Shown here piece after piece: positions 45,018 to 54,051 of a DNA stretch of 64,000 nt. Each line of letters starts with the position of its first letter. Positions within the stretch are counted from its first letter, which is position 1. The stretch covers positions 270,501 to 334,500 of the forward strand of contig NZ_CP012403.1 in the NCBI RefSeq assembly GCF_001305595.1, given 5' to 3'. Source of the DNA: Azospirillum thiophilum. Lineage in GTDB: Bacteria; Pseudomonadota; Alphaproteobacteria; Azospirillales; Azospirillaceae. The translations under genes were made by a program, and so were the position numbers. The notes beneath the pieces are model-generated. The model was not told the origin of the DNA, searched no databases, and was given only the letters and a program-made list of their open reading frames with translations.

Positions 45018-45041
45018 GCCGGGGAAACAGGCCCCGAAACG

Positions 45042-45072
45042 ACGAAGGGCACCCGCGAGGGGTGCCCTTCGT
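45042..45072. terminator. Bidirectional terminator between mcp and tRNA-Pro
   Basis: ACGAAGGGCACCC and GGGTGCCCTTCGT form a perfect 13-bp stem with a 5-base loop. It lies 25 bp after the chemotaxis operon and 22 bp beyond the 3' end of the first tRNA on the other strand, so it can serve both. Confidence 0.8.
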
Positions 45073-45093
45073 CATCGGTCTTGCGACCGGTTC

Positions 45094-45170
45094 TGGTCGG
45101 AGAGAGAGGATTCGAACCTCCGGCCCCTGCCTCCCGAAAGCAGTGCTCTACCAGGCTGAGCTACTCTCCG
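45094..45170 (-). tRNA. tRNA-Pro (anticodon CGG), copy 1
   Basis: 77 nt including an encoded CCA. The acceptor CGGAGAG/CTCTCCG, D-arm GCTC...GAGC, anticodon stem CTGCT/GGCAG around loop TTCGGGA, and T-arm with TTCGAAT all fit. It reads CCG codons, abundant in this genome. It is identical to the copy at 45351-45427. Confidence 0.97.
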
Positions 45171-45212
45171 GTCCTGTCACCGCCGGGCGTTGCCGTCCGC
45201 CGGTGGAGCGGG

Positions 45213-45241
45213 TGTATAAACGGTTCCGATCCGCCGCGCAA
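45213..45241 (-). promoter_or_regulatory. Promoter of tRNA-Pro copy 1
   Basis: On the minus strand TTGCGC and TATACA are separated by 17 bp, with a GC-rich stretch after the -10 as in stringently controlled stable-RNA promoters. The same arrangement precedes copy 2. Confidence 0.7.
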
Positions 45242-45310
45242 TGCAAAGTCACAGCTCGGGCACCGCATTCTTGCCATGTCCGCCACACATGAAGTGTTTG
45301 GCGCACAAAG

Positions 45311-45346
45311 AAAAAGGGCTCCCGGATTTCTCCGGAAGCCCTTTTC
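45311..45346 (-). terminator. Intrinsic terminator after tRNA-Pro copy 2
   Basis: A 15-bp stem with one mismatch (AAAAGGGCTCCCGGA against TCCGGAAGCCCTTTT) and a 4-base loop lies 5 bp beyond the 3' end of copy 2. Read leftwards, the stem ends in a run of Ts. Confidence 0.8.
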
Positions 45347-45350
45347 CATA

Positions 45351-45427
45351 TGGTCGGAGAGAGAGGATTCGAACCTCCGGCCCCTGCCTCCCGAAAGCAG
45401 TGCTCTACCAGGCTGAGCTACTCTCCG
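45351..45427 (-). tRNA. tRNA-Pro (anticodon CGG), copy 2
   Basis: Identical in all 77 positions to copy 1, which lies 257 bp to the left, and with its own promoter and terminator. It is transcribed leftwards. Confidence 0.97.
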
Positions 45428-45469
45428 GTCCTGTCACCCGCGGGCGTCGCCGTCCGCCGGTGGAGGGGG

Positions 45470-45498
45470 TGTATAAACGGTCCCGTCTGGGTGCGCAA
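45470..45498 (-). promoter_or_regulatory. Promoter of tRNA-Pro copy 2
   Basis: TTGCGC-17 bp-TATACA on the minus strand, the same boxes and spacing as copy 1. The spacer differs at several positions while the boxes are kept. Confidence 0.7.
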
Positions 45499-45583
45499 CG
45501 CAAAAAATGCGTCATCGCCAAAAAGATCCGGCCCCCCGGCCCAGGCCGCCGCCAGCCCGGCCGCGGCCCCGCCCGCAACCCGG

Positions 45584-46612
45584 TCAGAAGTCGCGATCGA
45601 TCACGAAATCAATGACTTCCAGCAGGGCCTGCTTGACCGGCCCGTCGGCGAACAGGCCGAGGCTGTCGCGGGCGATGGAGCCGTAATGGCGCGCCCGCTC
45701 CACCGTGTCCTTCAGCGCGTTGTGGCGGGCCATCAGCGCCTGGGCGTGTTCGAGGTCGCCGTCCTTCTGGTCGAGCTCCTCCATCACCCGGCGCCAGAAG
45801 GCGCGTTCCTCGTCGTTGCCCCGGCGGAAGGCCAGCACCACCGGCAGGGTGATCTTGCCCTCGCGGAAATCGTCGCCGACCGTCTTGCCCAGCTTCGCCT
45901 GCAAGGCCGAATAGTCGAGCACGTCGTCGACCAGCTGGAAGGCGATGCCGAGATTCATGCCGTAATCGTAGAGCGCCAGCTCCTCCGCCTGGGGGCGGGC
46001 GGCGACGACGGCGCCGACGCGGCAGGCGGCGGCGAACAGCTCGGCGGTCTTGCCCTTGATGACCTCCAGATAGGCCTGCTCGCTGGTCTCGGTGTCGTTG
46101 GTGGTGCGCAGCTGCAGCACCTCGCCCTCGGCGATGATGGCCGACGCGCCGGACAGGATGCGCAGCACGTCGAGCGACTGCACCTCCACCATCATCTCGA
46201 AGGCGCGGGAGAACAGGAAATCGCCGACCAGCACGCTGGCCTTGTTGCCGAACACCGCGTTGGCCGAGGCCATGCCGCGCCGCAGGTCGCTTTCGTCGAC
46301 GACGTCGTCATGCAGCAGGGTGGCGCTGTGGATGAACTCCACCACCGCCGCCAGCAGCCGGTGATGCTCGCCCTGGTAGCCGCACATGTTGGCCGCCGCC
46401 AGCGTCAGCACCGGGCGCAGGCGCTTGCCTCCGGCCGCGATCAGGTAGCCGGCCAACTGGGGGATCATCTCCACCGACGACTGCATCCGGTCGAGGATGA
46501 TCTGGTTGACGGCGCTGAGATCCTCGGCCACCAAAGCGGTCAGGTCGTCGAGCGGGGTAGACTTGCGCCGTTTCGGCTCGAAGTTGGTCACGACCGCCAA
46601 GGTCGACTCCAC
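45584..46612 (-). CDS. ispB: Polyprenyl diphosphate synthase (ubiquinone side chain)
   Basis: 342 residues, trans-prenyltransferase fold. The first Asp-rich motif is in LLHDDVVDESDLRRG and the second in FQLVDDVLDYSA; AGGKRLRP and GKTAELFAAAC are also typical. The product is an octa- or decaprenyl chain, most likely C50 (ubiquinone-10) in this group. The start is a GTG at 46612 without an obvious ribosome site; a GTG seven codons on (VTNFEPKRR) is equally possible. It is divergent from the DUF2007 gene. Confidence 0.9.
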   Translation of the reverse strand: MESTLAVVTNFEPKRRKSTPLDDLTALVAEDLSAVNQIILDRMQSSVEMIPQLAGYLIAAGGKRLRPVLTLAAANMCGYQGEHHRLLAAVVEFIHSATLLHDDVVDESDLRRGMASANAVFGNKASVLVGDFLFSRAFEMMVEVQSLDVLRILSGASAIIAEGEVLQLRTTNDTETSEQAYLEVIKGKTAELFAAACRVGAVVAARPQAEELALYDYGMNLGIAFQLVDDVLDYSALQAKLGKTVGDDFREGKITLPVVLAFRRGNDEERAFWRRVMEELDQKDGDLEHAQALMARHNALKDTVERARHYGSIARDSLGLFADGPVKQALLEVIDFVIDRDF

Positions 46613-46717
46613 GGGTGATTGACGCCAGAATTTGCGCTAGGGAGCATAACGGCCTAGCCTCTTCGGTCAAGTCCGCAGGGGACCGTTCTTTTGAGACGCC
46701 CGTCCTTACGAGACACC

Positions 46718-46924
46718 ATGACCGAACTGCTGCGCACCACCGACCCCGTCCGCCTGTCCTGGCTGGTCGCCCTGCTGGCCGACGCCGGGATCGAGACCGT
46801 GGTCTTCGACACCCACACCAGCATGCTGGAGGGGTCGATCGGCGCCATCCCGCGCCGGCTGATGGTCGAGGCCGGCGATGCCGTCCGGGCCGCCCGCATC
46901 CTGCGCGAGGCCGGCGAAGCATGA
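46718..46924 (+). CDS. DUF2007 small protein
   Basis: 68 residues. It matches the DUF2007 pattern: an N-terminal LLRTTDPVRLSWLVALLADAG, then IETVVFDTHTSMLEGSIG and PRRLMVEAGDAVRAARIL, a small ferredoxin-like fold. It overlaps the methyltransferase gene by ATGA and is often found beside it. The function is unknown. Confidence 0.85.
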   Translation: MTELLRTTDPVRLSWLVALLADAGIETVVFDTHTSMLEGSIGAIPRRLMVEAGDAVRAARILREAGEA

Positions 46925-47706
46925 GCGGGCGGCCCGTGCCGGCGGCGGAGGCCCCCCCCGTACCGCCCCCGCAGGAGTGGCATGCGGATTTCCTGCTGAA
47001 CGGCAGGGTGACGCTGCTCCAGCCCGACGGCGGCTATCGCGCCGCCATCGACCCGGTTTTCCTCGCCGCCGTCACCGCCGCCGTTTCCGGGGATCGGGTG
47101 CTGGATGCCGGCACCGGCACCGGGGCTGCGGCATTGTGCCTCGCCGCCCGGGTGGCGGGCGCGACCGTGGTCGGGCTGGAACAGCGGGCCGACGCCTGCG
47201 CCTTCGCCCGCCGCAATGCGGATCTGAGCGGGCTGGCCGGCCGGGTGACGGTGGTGGAGGGCGACCTGCTGGACCCGCCCGCCACGCTCGGCCGTGGCGG
47301 CTTCGACCGGGTGATGATGAATCCGCCCTATCTGAAGGCCGATGCCGCCAGCCGCCCGCCCGACGACTGGAAGGCGGCGGCGAATGTCGAGGGGGCGGCG
47401 CGGCTGACCGACTGGGTGCGTTTCGCCGACCGCATGCTGAAGCCGCGCGGCACCCTGACCATGGTCCACCGCGCCGACCGCATCGAGGACATCCTCGGCG
47501 CCCTGCGCGGCCGGTTCGGCAGCCTGGTGCTGGTGCCGCTATGGCCCAAGCCGGGGGTGGAGGCCAAACGCCTGCTGCTGGTCGCGCGCAAGGGCGGCAA
47601 GGCGCCCGCCCGCCTGACTGCCGGCCTGACCGTGCATGACGCGGATGGCGGCTACTCCGCGGCGGCGGCGCGGGTGCTGCGTGATGCGGGGGAGCTGGCG
47701 CTTTAG
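46921..47706 (+). CDS. Adenine-N6 methyltransferase, TrmN6/YfiC-like
   Basis: 261 residues. The cofactor loop is RVLDAGTGTGAAALCLAARV and the amino-methylating signature is MMNPPYLKAD. An N-terminal LLQPDGGYRAAIDPVFLAA fits YfiC-like enzymes that modify A37 of tRNA-Val, though other adenine substrates are possible. It begins inside the stop of the DUF2007 gene. Confidence 0.85.
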   Translation: MSGRPVPAAEAPPVPPPQEWHADFLLNGRVTLLQPDGGYRAAIDPVFLAAVTAAVSGDRVLDAGTGTGAAALCLAARVAGATVVGLEQRADACAFARRNADLSGLAGRVTVVEGDLLDPPATLGRGGFDRVMMNPPYLKADAASRPPDDWKAAANVEGAARLTDWVRFADRMLKPRGTLTMVHRADRIEDILGALRGRFGSLVLVPLWPKPGVEAKRLLLVARKGGKAPARLTAGLTVHDADGGYSAAAARVLRDAGELAL

Positions 47707-47785
47707 CGGAGCGCATTCTGGCGGTGGCCATTTTAGCTGGGACGGCGCCTTTCAAACGGAAGACTTCAATCCCATCTCTGGCGGC

Positions 47786-48688
47786 ATGAGCCTGAAATCC
47801 CTCCTCGCCAAACTCCCCTTCGGCCCCTGGCGCAAGGCCGGGCCGCTGGTGTCCGTCGTCCGCCTGACCGGCGTCATCGGCCAGGGCGGCCCGTTCCGCT
47901 CCGGCCTGTCGCTGGCCGGCGTCGCCCCGCTGCTGGACCGGGCCTTCGCGCCCAAGGACCAGAAGGCGGTGGCGCTGATCGTCAACTCCCCCGGCGGGTC
48001 GCCGGTGCAGTCGGCGCTGATCGCCAAGCGCATCCGCGATCTGGCGGAAGAGAAGAAGGTGCCGGTCTTCGCCTTCTGCGAGGATGCGGCGGCGTCGGGC
48101 GGCTATTGGCTGGCCTGCGCGGCCGACGAGATCTGGGCCGACGAAAGCTCCATCGTCGGGTCGATCGGCGTGGTGTCCTCCGGTTTCGGCCTGCACGGGC
48201 TGATCGAGCGCCACGGCATCGAGCGCCGCCTCTACACCGCCGGCGACAAGAAGGTGCTGCTCGACCCCTTCTCGCCCGAGCGGGAGGACGGCGTCGCCCA
48301 TCTGAAGGCCCTGCAGGCCGACATCCACGAGGCGTTCAAGGCGATGGTGCGCGCACGGCGCGGCGCCCGCCTGACCGGACCGGAGGAGGAACTGTTCTCC
48401 GGTTCCTTCTGGGCCGGGCGCAGGGCGCTCGCGCTCGGGCTGATCGACGGGCTGGGCGACCTGCGTTCGGTCATGCGCGGCCGGTTCGGCGAGAAGGTCC
48501 GCCTGCGGGTGGTCGAGCAGGAACGCGGCCTGATGCGGCGGCTGGGGCTGCGGGCCGGCGGCGGCACCCCGGCGTTGCAGGCCGGCGGGACACCCGAGGT
48601 CTTCGCCGAAGCCCTGGTGGCCGCCGCCCGCACATCCCTGGACGATTGGGCGGCCGACTGGGCGGCCCGGGCGCGGCTGGGGCTGTAG
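47786..48688 (+). CDS. S49 (SppA-like) peptidase
   Basis: 300 residues. The catalytic Ser lies in EDAAASGGYWLACAADEIW and the Lys in AGDKKVLLDPFSPE, as in short SppA enzymes. VALIVNSPGGSPVQSALIAK is the conserved first strand. Only a weak N-terminal hydrophobic stretch is seen, so it may be cytosolic or membrane-associated; the family degrades cleaved signal peptides and other membrane peptides. The ATG at 47786 lies 79 bp after the methyltransferase gene. Confidence 0.9.
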   Translation: MSLKSLLAKLPFGPWRKAGPLVSVVRLTGVIGQGGPFRSGLSLAGVAPLLDRAFAPKDQKAVALIVNSPGGSPVQSALIAKRIRDLAEEKKVPVFAFCEDAAASGGYWLACAADEIWADESSIVGSIGVVSSGFGLHGLIERHGIERRLYTAGDKKVLLDPFSPEREDGVAHLKALQADIHEAFKAMVRARRGARLTGPEEELFSGSFWAGRRALALGLIDGLGDLRSVMRGRFGEKVRLRVVEQERGLMRRLGLRAGGGTPALQAGGTPEVFAEALVAAARTSLDDWAADWAARARLGL

Positions 48689-48698
48689 AAGCCCCGGC

Positions 48699-49103
48699 TC
48701 AGGCGGCGGAGTTCTGGGTCAGCAGAGTCGTCAGCCAGCGGAAATTGCTGCCGTCGCCGGCCTGGATCGCGCTTTCCACCACCTGGGCCGCGGTGGCGGG
48801 ATCCTGGGGATCGGGAATTGCCGCGGTGGGCGCCGCGACCGACCCGCCCTGCCCCTCCTCCTGGGCGAACAGGGTGACGGCGCCGACGCCGAGGCGCAGC
48901 GCCGGCTGGGCATTCGCCACCACACCGGCGCCGTCGGCGGCGGAGGTTCCGCCCTCCACCCCGTTCAGGGTTTCCAGCATCGCCGCGAACTGGCCGGCCA
49001 GCGCACCCGCCTGCCGGGACGCAGGTGTCCCCTTGCGCTCCAGGACGTCTTCCGCCCGGATGCGCATGGCTTGCGTGGCATCGCTGTTGGCCATCATCGA
49101 CAT
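48699..49103 (-). CDS. Hypothetical protein with flagellar-type upstream repeats
   Basis: 134 residues, unrecognised. It is Ala/Gln/Gly-rich, has no signal peptide and no membrane helix. The segment RQAGALAGQFAAMLETLNG is a possible amphipathic helix, faintly like the N-terminal helix of rod-binding proteins such as FlgJ; this is not enough to name it. An ATG three codons later is an alternative start. Upstream (49212-49250) are repeats that match those before fliF in sequence and orientation, which suggests membership of the flagellar regulon. Confidence 0.65.
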   Translation of the reverse strand: MSMMANSDATQAMRIRAEDVLERKGTPASRQAGALAGQFAAMLETLNGVEGGTSAADGAGVVANAQPALRLGVGAVTLFAQEEGQGGSVAAPTAAIPDPQDPATAAQVVESAIQAGDGSNFRWLTTLLTQNSAA

Positions 49104-49211
49104 GGGGAAAGTCCCTGCGGTTTGTGGCGAACCGCAGGGACACAGGCAAAAATCACGCCATCAACGCAGTCGAGGGGGCATAAGCCTCACGGCGGCCCCT
49201 GCGACCTTTTG

Positions 49212-49250
49212 CCCGGCAAAAAATTCCCAGTCACCCGGCAGAAGATTCCC
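49212..49250. repeat. Two ftr-like repeats similar to those upstream of fliF
   Basis: CCCGGCAAAAAATTCCC (49212-49228) and CCCGGCAGAAGATTCCC (49234-49250) differ at two of 17 positions and are 22 bp apart. A weaker copy (AGGCAAAAATCACGCC) lies at 49144-49159. On the minus strand the pair reads TGCCGGG-tg-ACTGGG-A/T run-TGCCGGG, nearly the order seen upstream of fliF. They stand 110-150 bp before the 134-residue gene. Confidence 0.6.
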
Positions 49251-49321
49251 GGCGGCCGGCAAGCCTTGCCCAGCCGGCGGCGCTCCGCCGGCCGGCCGGG
49301 GGTGGTGGCCCGGGGCGGCGG

Positions 49322-49810
49322 TCAGTCGCGGAAATTCTCGTACTGCAGCGGCTGCTCGATGCCCATCCGCTTGACCAGGGCGATGGCGTCCTGCAGATCG
49401 TCGCGCTTCTTGCCCGTGATCCGCAATTCGTCGCCCTGGATCGAGACCTGGACCTTCATCTTGCTGTCCTTGATCCCTTTGACGATGGTCTTCGCCAGAT
49501 CCTGCGCAATTCCCTGCTTGACCGTGACGGGATGGCGCAGCGCGTCGCCCGCCGCCCGCTCCGGCTTGGCCGAGAAGTCGAGCGCCGCGGCATCGAGCTT
49601 GCGGCGGGTCACATGGACGCGCAGCAACTCCTGCATCTGCTCCAGCTTGGTGGCATCGTCGGCCAGCAGCACGATCTCGTTCTCGGTCCGCTCGACGGTG
49701 CATTTCGAGCCCTTGAAATCGAACCGGGTCTCGATCTCGCGACGGACGCCGGCGATGGCGTTGTCGATCTCGTGGACGTCCGTCTTGGACACGATGTCGA
49801 ACGACGGCAT
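49322..49810 (-). CDS. yajQ: YajQ-family nucleotide-binding protein
   Basis: 162 residues. The N-terminus MPSFDIVSKTDVHEIDNAIA, RFDFKGSKCTVER and the C-terminus KRDDLQDAIALVK with QYENFRD are diagnostic. Family members bind cyclic di-GMP in Xanthomonas and RNA or nucleotides elsewhere. The ATG at 49810 is certain from the conserved start; the frame is open further up. Confidence 0.95.
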   Translation of the reverse strand: MPSFDIVSKTDVHEIDNAIAGVRREIETRFDFKGSKCTVERTENEIVLLADDATKLEQMQELLRVHVTRRKLDAAALDFSAKPERAAGDALRHPVTVKQGIAQDLAKTIVKGIKDSKMKVQVSIQGDELRITGKKRDDLQDAIALVKRMGIEQPLQYENFRD

Positions 49811-49909
49811 GGCGGCACTCTCCCTATAGGACTTCTGGTGAACGGATCGGCCGCACCGTAAAGAAGACGGCCGCCGCACTCAACAGCCGCCTTCCCCGAC
49901 GGGGTCCGC

Positions 49910-50919
<1,010 letters not shown>

Positions 50920-50923
<4 letters not shown>

Positions 50924-51912
50924 GACAGCGCCTCCCCGGCGGCGGAATGGCCGTCCGGCAGCGGGTAGAAACAGCGCGCCCGCCCGTCGTCGACGTCGAA
51001 CAGGGCCGGGCGCTCGGCGCGGCAGCGGACGTCGGCGAAGCGGCAGCGCGGGCTGAACAGGCAGCCCGCCGGCCGGTCGGCGATGCCCGGCACCATGCCG
51101 GGAATGGTCGGCAGCCGGCGCTTGCCCAGCGCCCGTTCCGGCAGCGCGTCGAGCAGGGCGCCGGTGTAGGGATGGCGCGGCCGCTCGAACAGGGAATGGA
51201 CGGGCCGCGTCTCCGCCACCTGCCCGGCATACATCACGACGACGCGCTGCGCCGTCTCCGCCACCACGCCCATGTCGTGGGTGATCAGGATCAGCGCCAT
51301 GCCGCGCTCGCGCTGGAGCTGGACCAGCAGGTCGAGGATCTGCTTCTGGATGGTGACGTCGAGCGCCGTCGTCGGCTCGTCCGCCACCAGCAGGCGCGGG
51401 TTGCAGGCGATGGCGATGGCGATCATCACGCGCTGGTTCATGCCGCCCGACAGCTGGTGCGGGAAGGCGGACAGCCGGGTTTCCGGCGCCGGAATGCCGA
51501 CCTGCTCCAGCAGCGCGATGGCGCGGTTGCGCAGCGCCTTGCCGGACAGCCCCTCATGCACCCGCAGCGTCTCCATGATCTGGAAGCCGACGGTGAAGCA
51601 GGGGTTGAGGCTGGTCATCGGCTCCTGGAAGACCATCGCCACGTCCTTGCCGGTGATCTTCCGGCGCTGGGCGGCGGGCATGGTCAGCAGATCCCGGCCG
51701 GCGAACATCATCCGGTCGGCGACGACCCGGCCGTTGGAGCCGAGCAGCCCCATCACGGCCAGCGAGGTCACGGACTTGCCGGAGCCGGATTCGCCGACGA
51801 TGCCGACGACCTCGCCCTCGTCAACGGTCAGGTCGATGCCATCCACCGCGCGGAAGGTGCCGGCGCGGGTGGTGAACTCGACCGACAGGTTCTTGATGTC
51901 GAGAAGAGGCAT
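50920..51912 (-). CDS. dppD: Dipeptide ABC transporter ATP-binding protein DppD
   Basis: 330 residues. Walker A GESGSGKSVTSLA, signature LSGGMNQRVMIAIAI, Walker B LLVADEPTTALDVT and ILITHDMGVV are seen, then the C-terminal domain with PAGCLFSPRCRFAD. It lies 4 bp after dppC and overlaps dppF. Confidence 0.93.
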
Positions 51913-51916
51913 GGGG

Positions 51917-52840
51917 TCAACGTTTCAGCTTGGGGTCGAGCGCGTCGCGAAGACCGTCGCCCAACAGGTTGAAGGCCAGCACGGTCACCAGGATGGCGAC
52001 GCCGGGCCAGGTGACGACCCACGGCGCCCGCTGGAGGAACTGCAGCGAGGAGGCCAGCATCGTGCCCCATTCCGGCGTCGGCGGCTGGGCGCCGAGCCCG
52101 AGGAAGCCCAGCGCGGCGGCGTCCAGGATGGCGGTGGAGAAGCCGAGCGTCGCCTGCACGATCAGCGGCGCCATGCAGTTCGGCAGCACCACGATCAGCA
52201 TCAGGCGCATCGGCCCGGCCCCGGCGACGCGCGAGGCGACGACATAATCCTTGTTCACCTCCGCCAGCACGGCGGCGCGGGTCAGGCGGGCATAGTGCGG
52301 GATCACCACCACCGACACTGCCAGCATGGCGTTCACCAGCCCCGGCCCGAGGATGGCGGCGACCACCACCGCCAGCAGCAGCGAGGGCAGCGCCAGCAGG
52401 ATGTCCATGCCGCGCATGATCAGCACGTCGGCCATGCCGCCGAAGAAGCCGGCGGCCAGCCCCAGACCCAGCCCGACGGCCAGCGACAGGGTGACGACGA
52501 TCAGGCCGATCATCATCGACAGCCGCGCGCCATACATCAGGCGCGACAGCATGTCGCGGCCGATGTCGTCGGTGCCGAGCATGTAGGTCCAGGTGCCGCC
52601 CTCCTGCCAGACCGGCGGCGTCAGGATGGCGTCGCGGTACTGGATGTCGGGATCGTGCGGCGCGATCACGCCGGCGAAGACGGCGATCAGCGCGATCAGC
52701 AGGATCACCACCAGGCCGGCCAGCGCGCCCTTGTTCTGCCGGAAGTGATACCAGAATTCGGCCAGCGGGTGCGGCGGACGCGATGCGGCGACCGGTTCCG
52801 GGGTGGCCGGCTCTGTCTTGGCGGAAAGTTCAGTGGACAT
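51917..52840 (-). CDS. dppC: Dipeptide ABC transporter permease DppC
   Basis: 307 residues with an N-terminal OppC-type helix (GALAGLVVILLIALIAVFAG) and five further membrane segments. The EAA-type loop is ASRVAGAGPMRLMLIVVLPN. TDDIGRDMLSRLMYGARLS is typical of DppC. It lies 9 bp after dppB. Confidence 0.93.
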   Translation of the reverse strand: MSTELSAKTEPATPEPVAASRPPHPLAEFWYHFRQNKGALAGLVVILLIALIAVFAGVIAPHDPDIQYRDAILTPPVWQEGGTWTYMLGTDDIGRDMLSRLMYGARLSMMIGLIVVTLSLAVGLGLGLAAGFFGGMADVLIMRGMDILLALPSLLLAVVVAAILGPGLVNAMLAVSVVVIPHYARLTRAAVLAEVNKDYVVASRVAGAGPMRLMLIVVLPNCMAPLIVQATLGFSTAILDAAALGFLGLGAQPPTPEWGTMLASSLQFLQRAPWVVTWPGVAILVTVLAFNLLGDGLRDALDPKLKR

Positions 52841-52849
52841 GGTTCAGCC

Positions 52850-53860
52850 TCACCGCGCGTGACGGATGCGGGGGTTGAGGACGCCGTAGAGCACGTCCAC
52901 CAGAAGATTGACCAGGATCACCGAGGTGGCGATCAGCAGGACGCCGCCCTGCAGGGCCGGATAGTCGCGGCGGTTGATCGATTCGATCAGCCATTTGCCG
53001 ACGCCCGGCCAGGAGAAGATGGTCTCGGTCAGGATGGCGCCGCCCAGCAGCGTGCCGACCTGCAAACCGATGACGGTCACCACCGGGATCAGCGCGTTGC
53101 GCAGCGCATGCATGCCGATGACCCGGCCACTGTCCAGCCCCTTGGCGCGGGCGGTGCGGATGTAATCCTCGCCCAGCACCTCCAGCATCGCCGAGCGCGT
53201 CATGCGTGCCACCACCGCCAGCGGCACGGTGCCCAACACGATCGTCGGCAGCACCAGATGGCCGAGCGCCGAGCGGAAGGCCTCGTATTCGCCGGCCATC
53301 AGCGTGTCGATCAGCATGAAGCCGGTCACCGGCTCGATATAATGGACCAGATCCAGGCGCCCCGACACCGGGGTCCAGCCCAGGCCGACCGAGAAGAACA
53401 GGATCAGCAGCAGGCCCCACCAGAAGATCGGCATCGAATAGCCGGTCAGGCTGAGGCCCATCACGCCATGGTCGAACAGCGACCCGCGCTTCACCGCCGC
53501 CAGGATGCCGGCCGGCAGGCCGATCAGCGTCGCGAACAGCATGGCGCACAGCGCCAGTTCCAGCGTCGCCGGGAACAGCGTCAGGAACTCGCTCAGCACC
53601 GAATTGTGGGTGATCAGCGACAGGCCGAAATCGCCGGACAGCACGTTGCCGACATAATCGAGGAACTGCTGCCACAGCGGGCGGTCGAGGCCGAGCTCGT
53701 GGCGGAGCACGGCCAGCCGTTCGGGCGCGATGCCCCGTTCGCCGACGCGCACCTCGATGGGGTCGCCGGGAACCAGCCGGATCAGGATGAAGGTCAGAAA
53801 GGTGATGCCGAGAAAGGTCGGAATCACCAAGCTCACCCGCGTCAGGATGAAGCGAAGCAT
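52850..53860 (-). CDS. dppB: Dipeptide ABC transporter permease DppB
   Basis: 336 residues with six membrane segments, starting MLRFILTRVSLVIPTFLGIT. The family loop RTARAKGLDSGRVIGMHALRN and SWPGVGKWLIESI are present. The ATG at 53860 is fixed by the conserved N-terminus. A terminator-like hairpin separates it from dppA upstream. Confidence 0.94.
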   Translation of the reverse strand: MLRFILTRVSLVIPTFLGITFLTFILIRLVPGDPIEVRVGERGIAPERLAVLRHELGLDRPLWQQFLDYVGNVLSGDFGLSLITHNSVLSEFLTLFPATLELALCAMLFATLIGLPAGILAAVKRGSLFDHGVMGLSLTGYSMPIFWWGLLLILFFSVGLGWTPVSGRLDLVHYIEPVTGFMLIDTLMAGEYEAFRSALGHLVLPTIVLGTVPLAVVARMTRSAMLEVLGEDYIRTARAKGLDSGRVIGMHALRNALIPVVTVIGLQVGTLLGGAILTETIFSWPGVGKWLIESINRRDYPALQGGVLLIATSVILVNLLVDVLYGVLNPRIRHAR

Positions 53861-53889
53861 CGAAGGGTACTCATATTTTAAAACTGCGA

Positions 53890-53931
53890 TAAAAACTGGA
53901 ACGGAGCGCTGTCTTGACAACGCCCCGTTCC
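53890..53931 (-). terminator. Hairpin plus T-run between dppA and dppB (partial terminator)
   Basis: GGAACGG-A-GCG and CGC-C-CCGTTCC form a 10-bp stem with one mismatch; on the minus strand it is followed by AGTTTTTATC. It would stop part of the transcripts after dppA, giving more binding protein than permease. Confidence 0.6.
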
Positions 53932-54051
53932 GCTGGGGGAACTCCCCCGTTCCGAACCCGCCCCCGCTCACGCCGGGACGGGACACTCATGCACCGGGAA
54001 CGCACCGACGCCCGGCAGCGCGCCCCGGATCACGTCCGGATCGCGCCAAGC

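Noticed and set aside
49205..49219. Terminator TTTTGCCCGGCAAAA after yajQ
   Set aside because: The loop would be one base or the stem only five AT-rich pairs; it is better explained as part of the ftr-like repeat pair.
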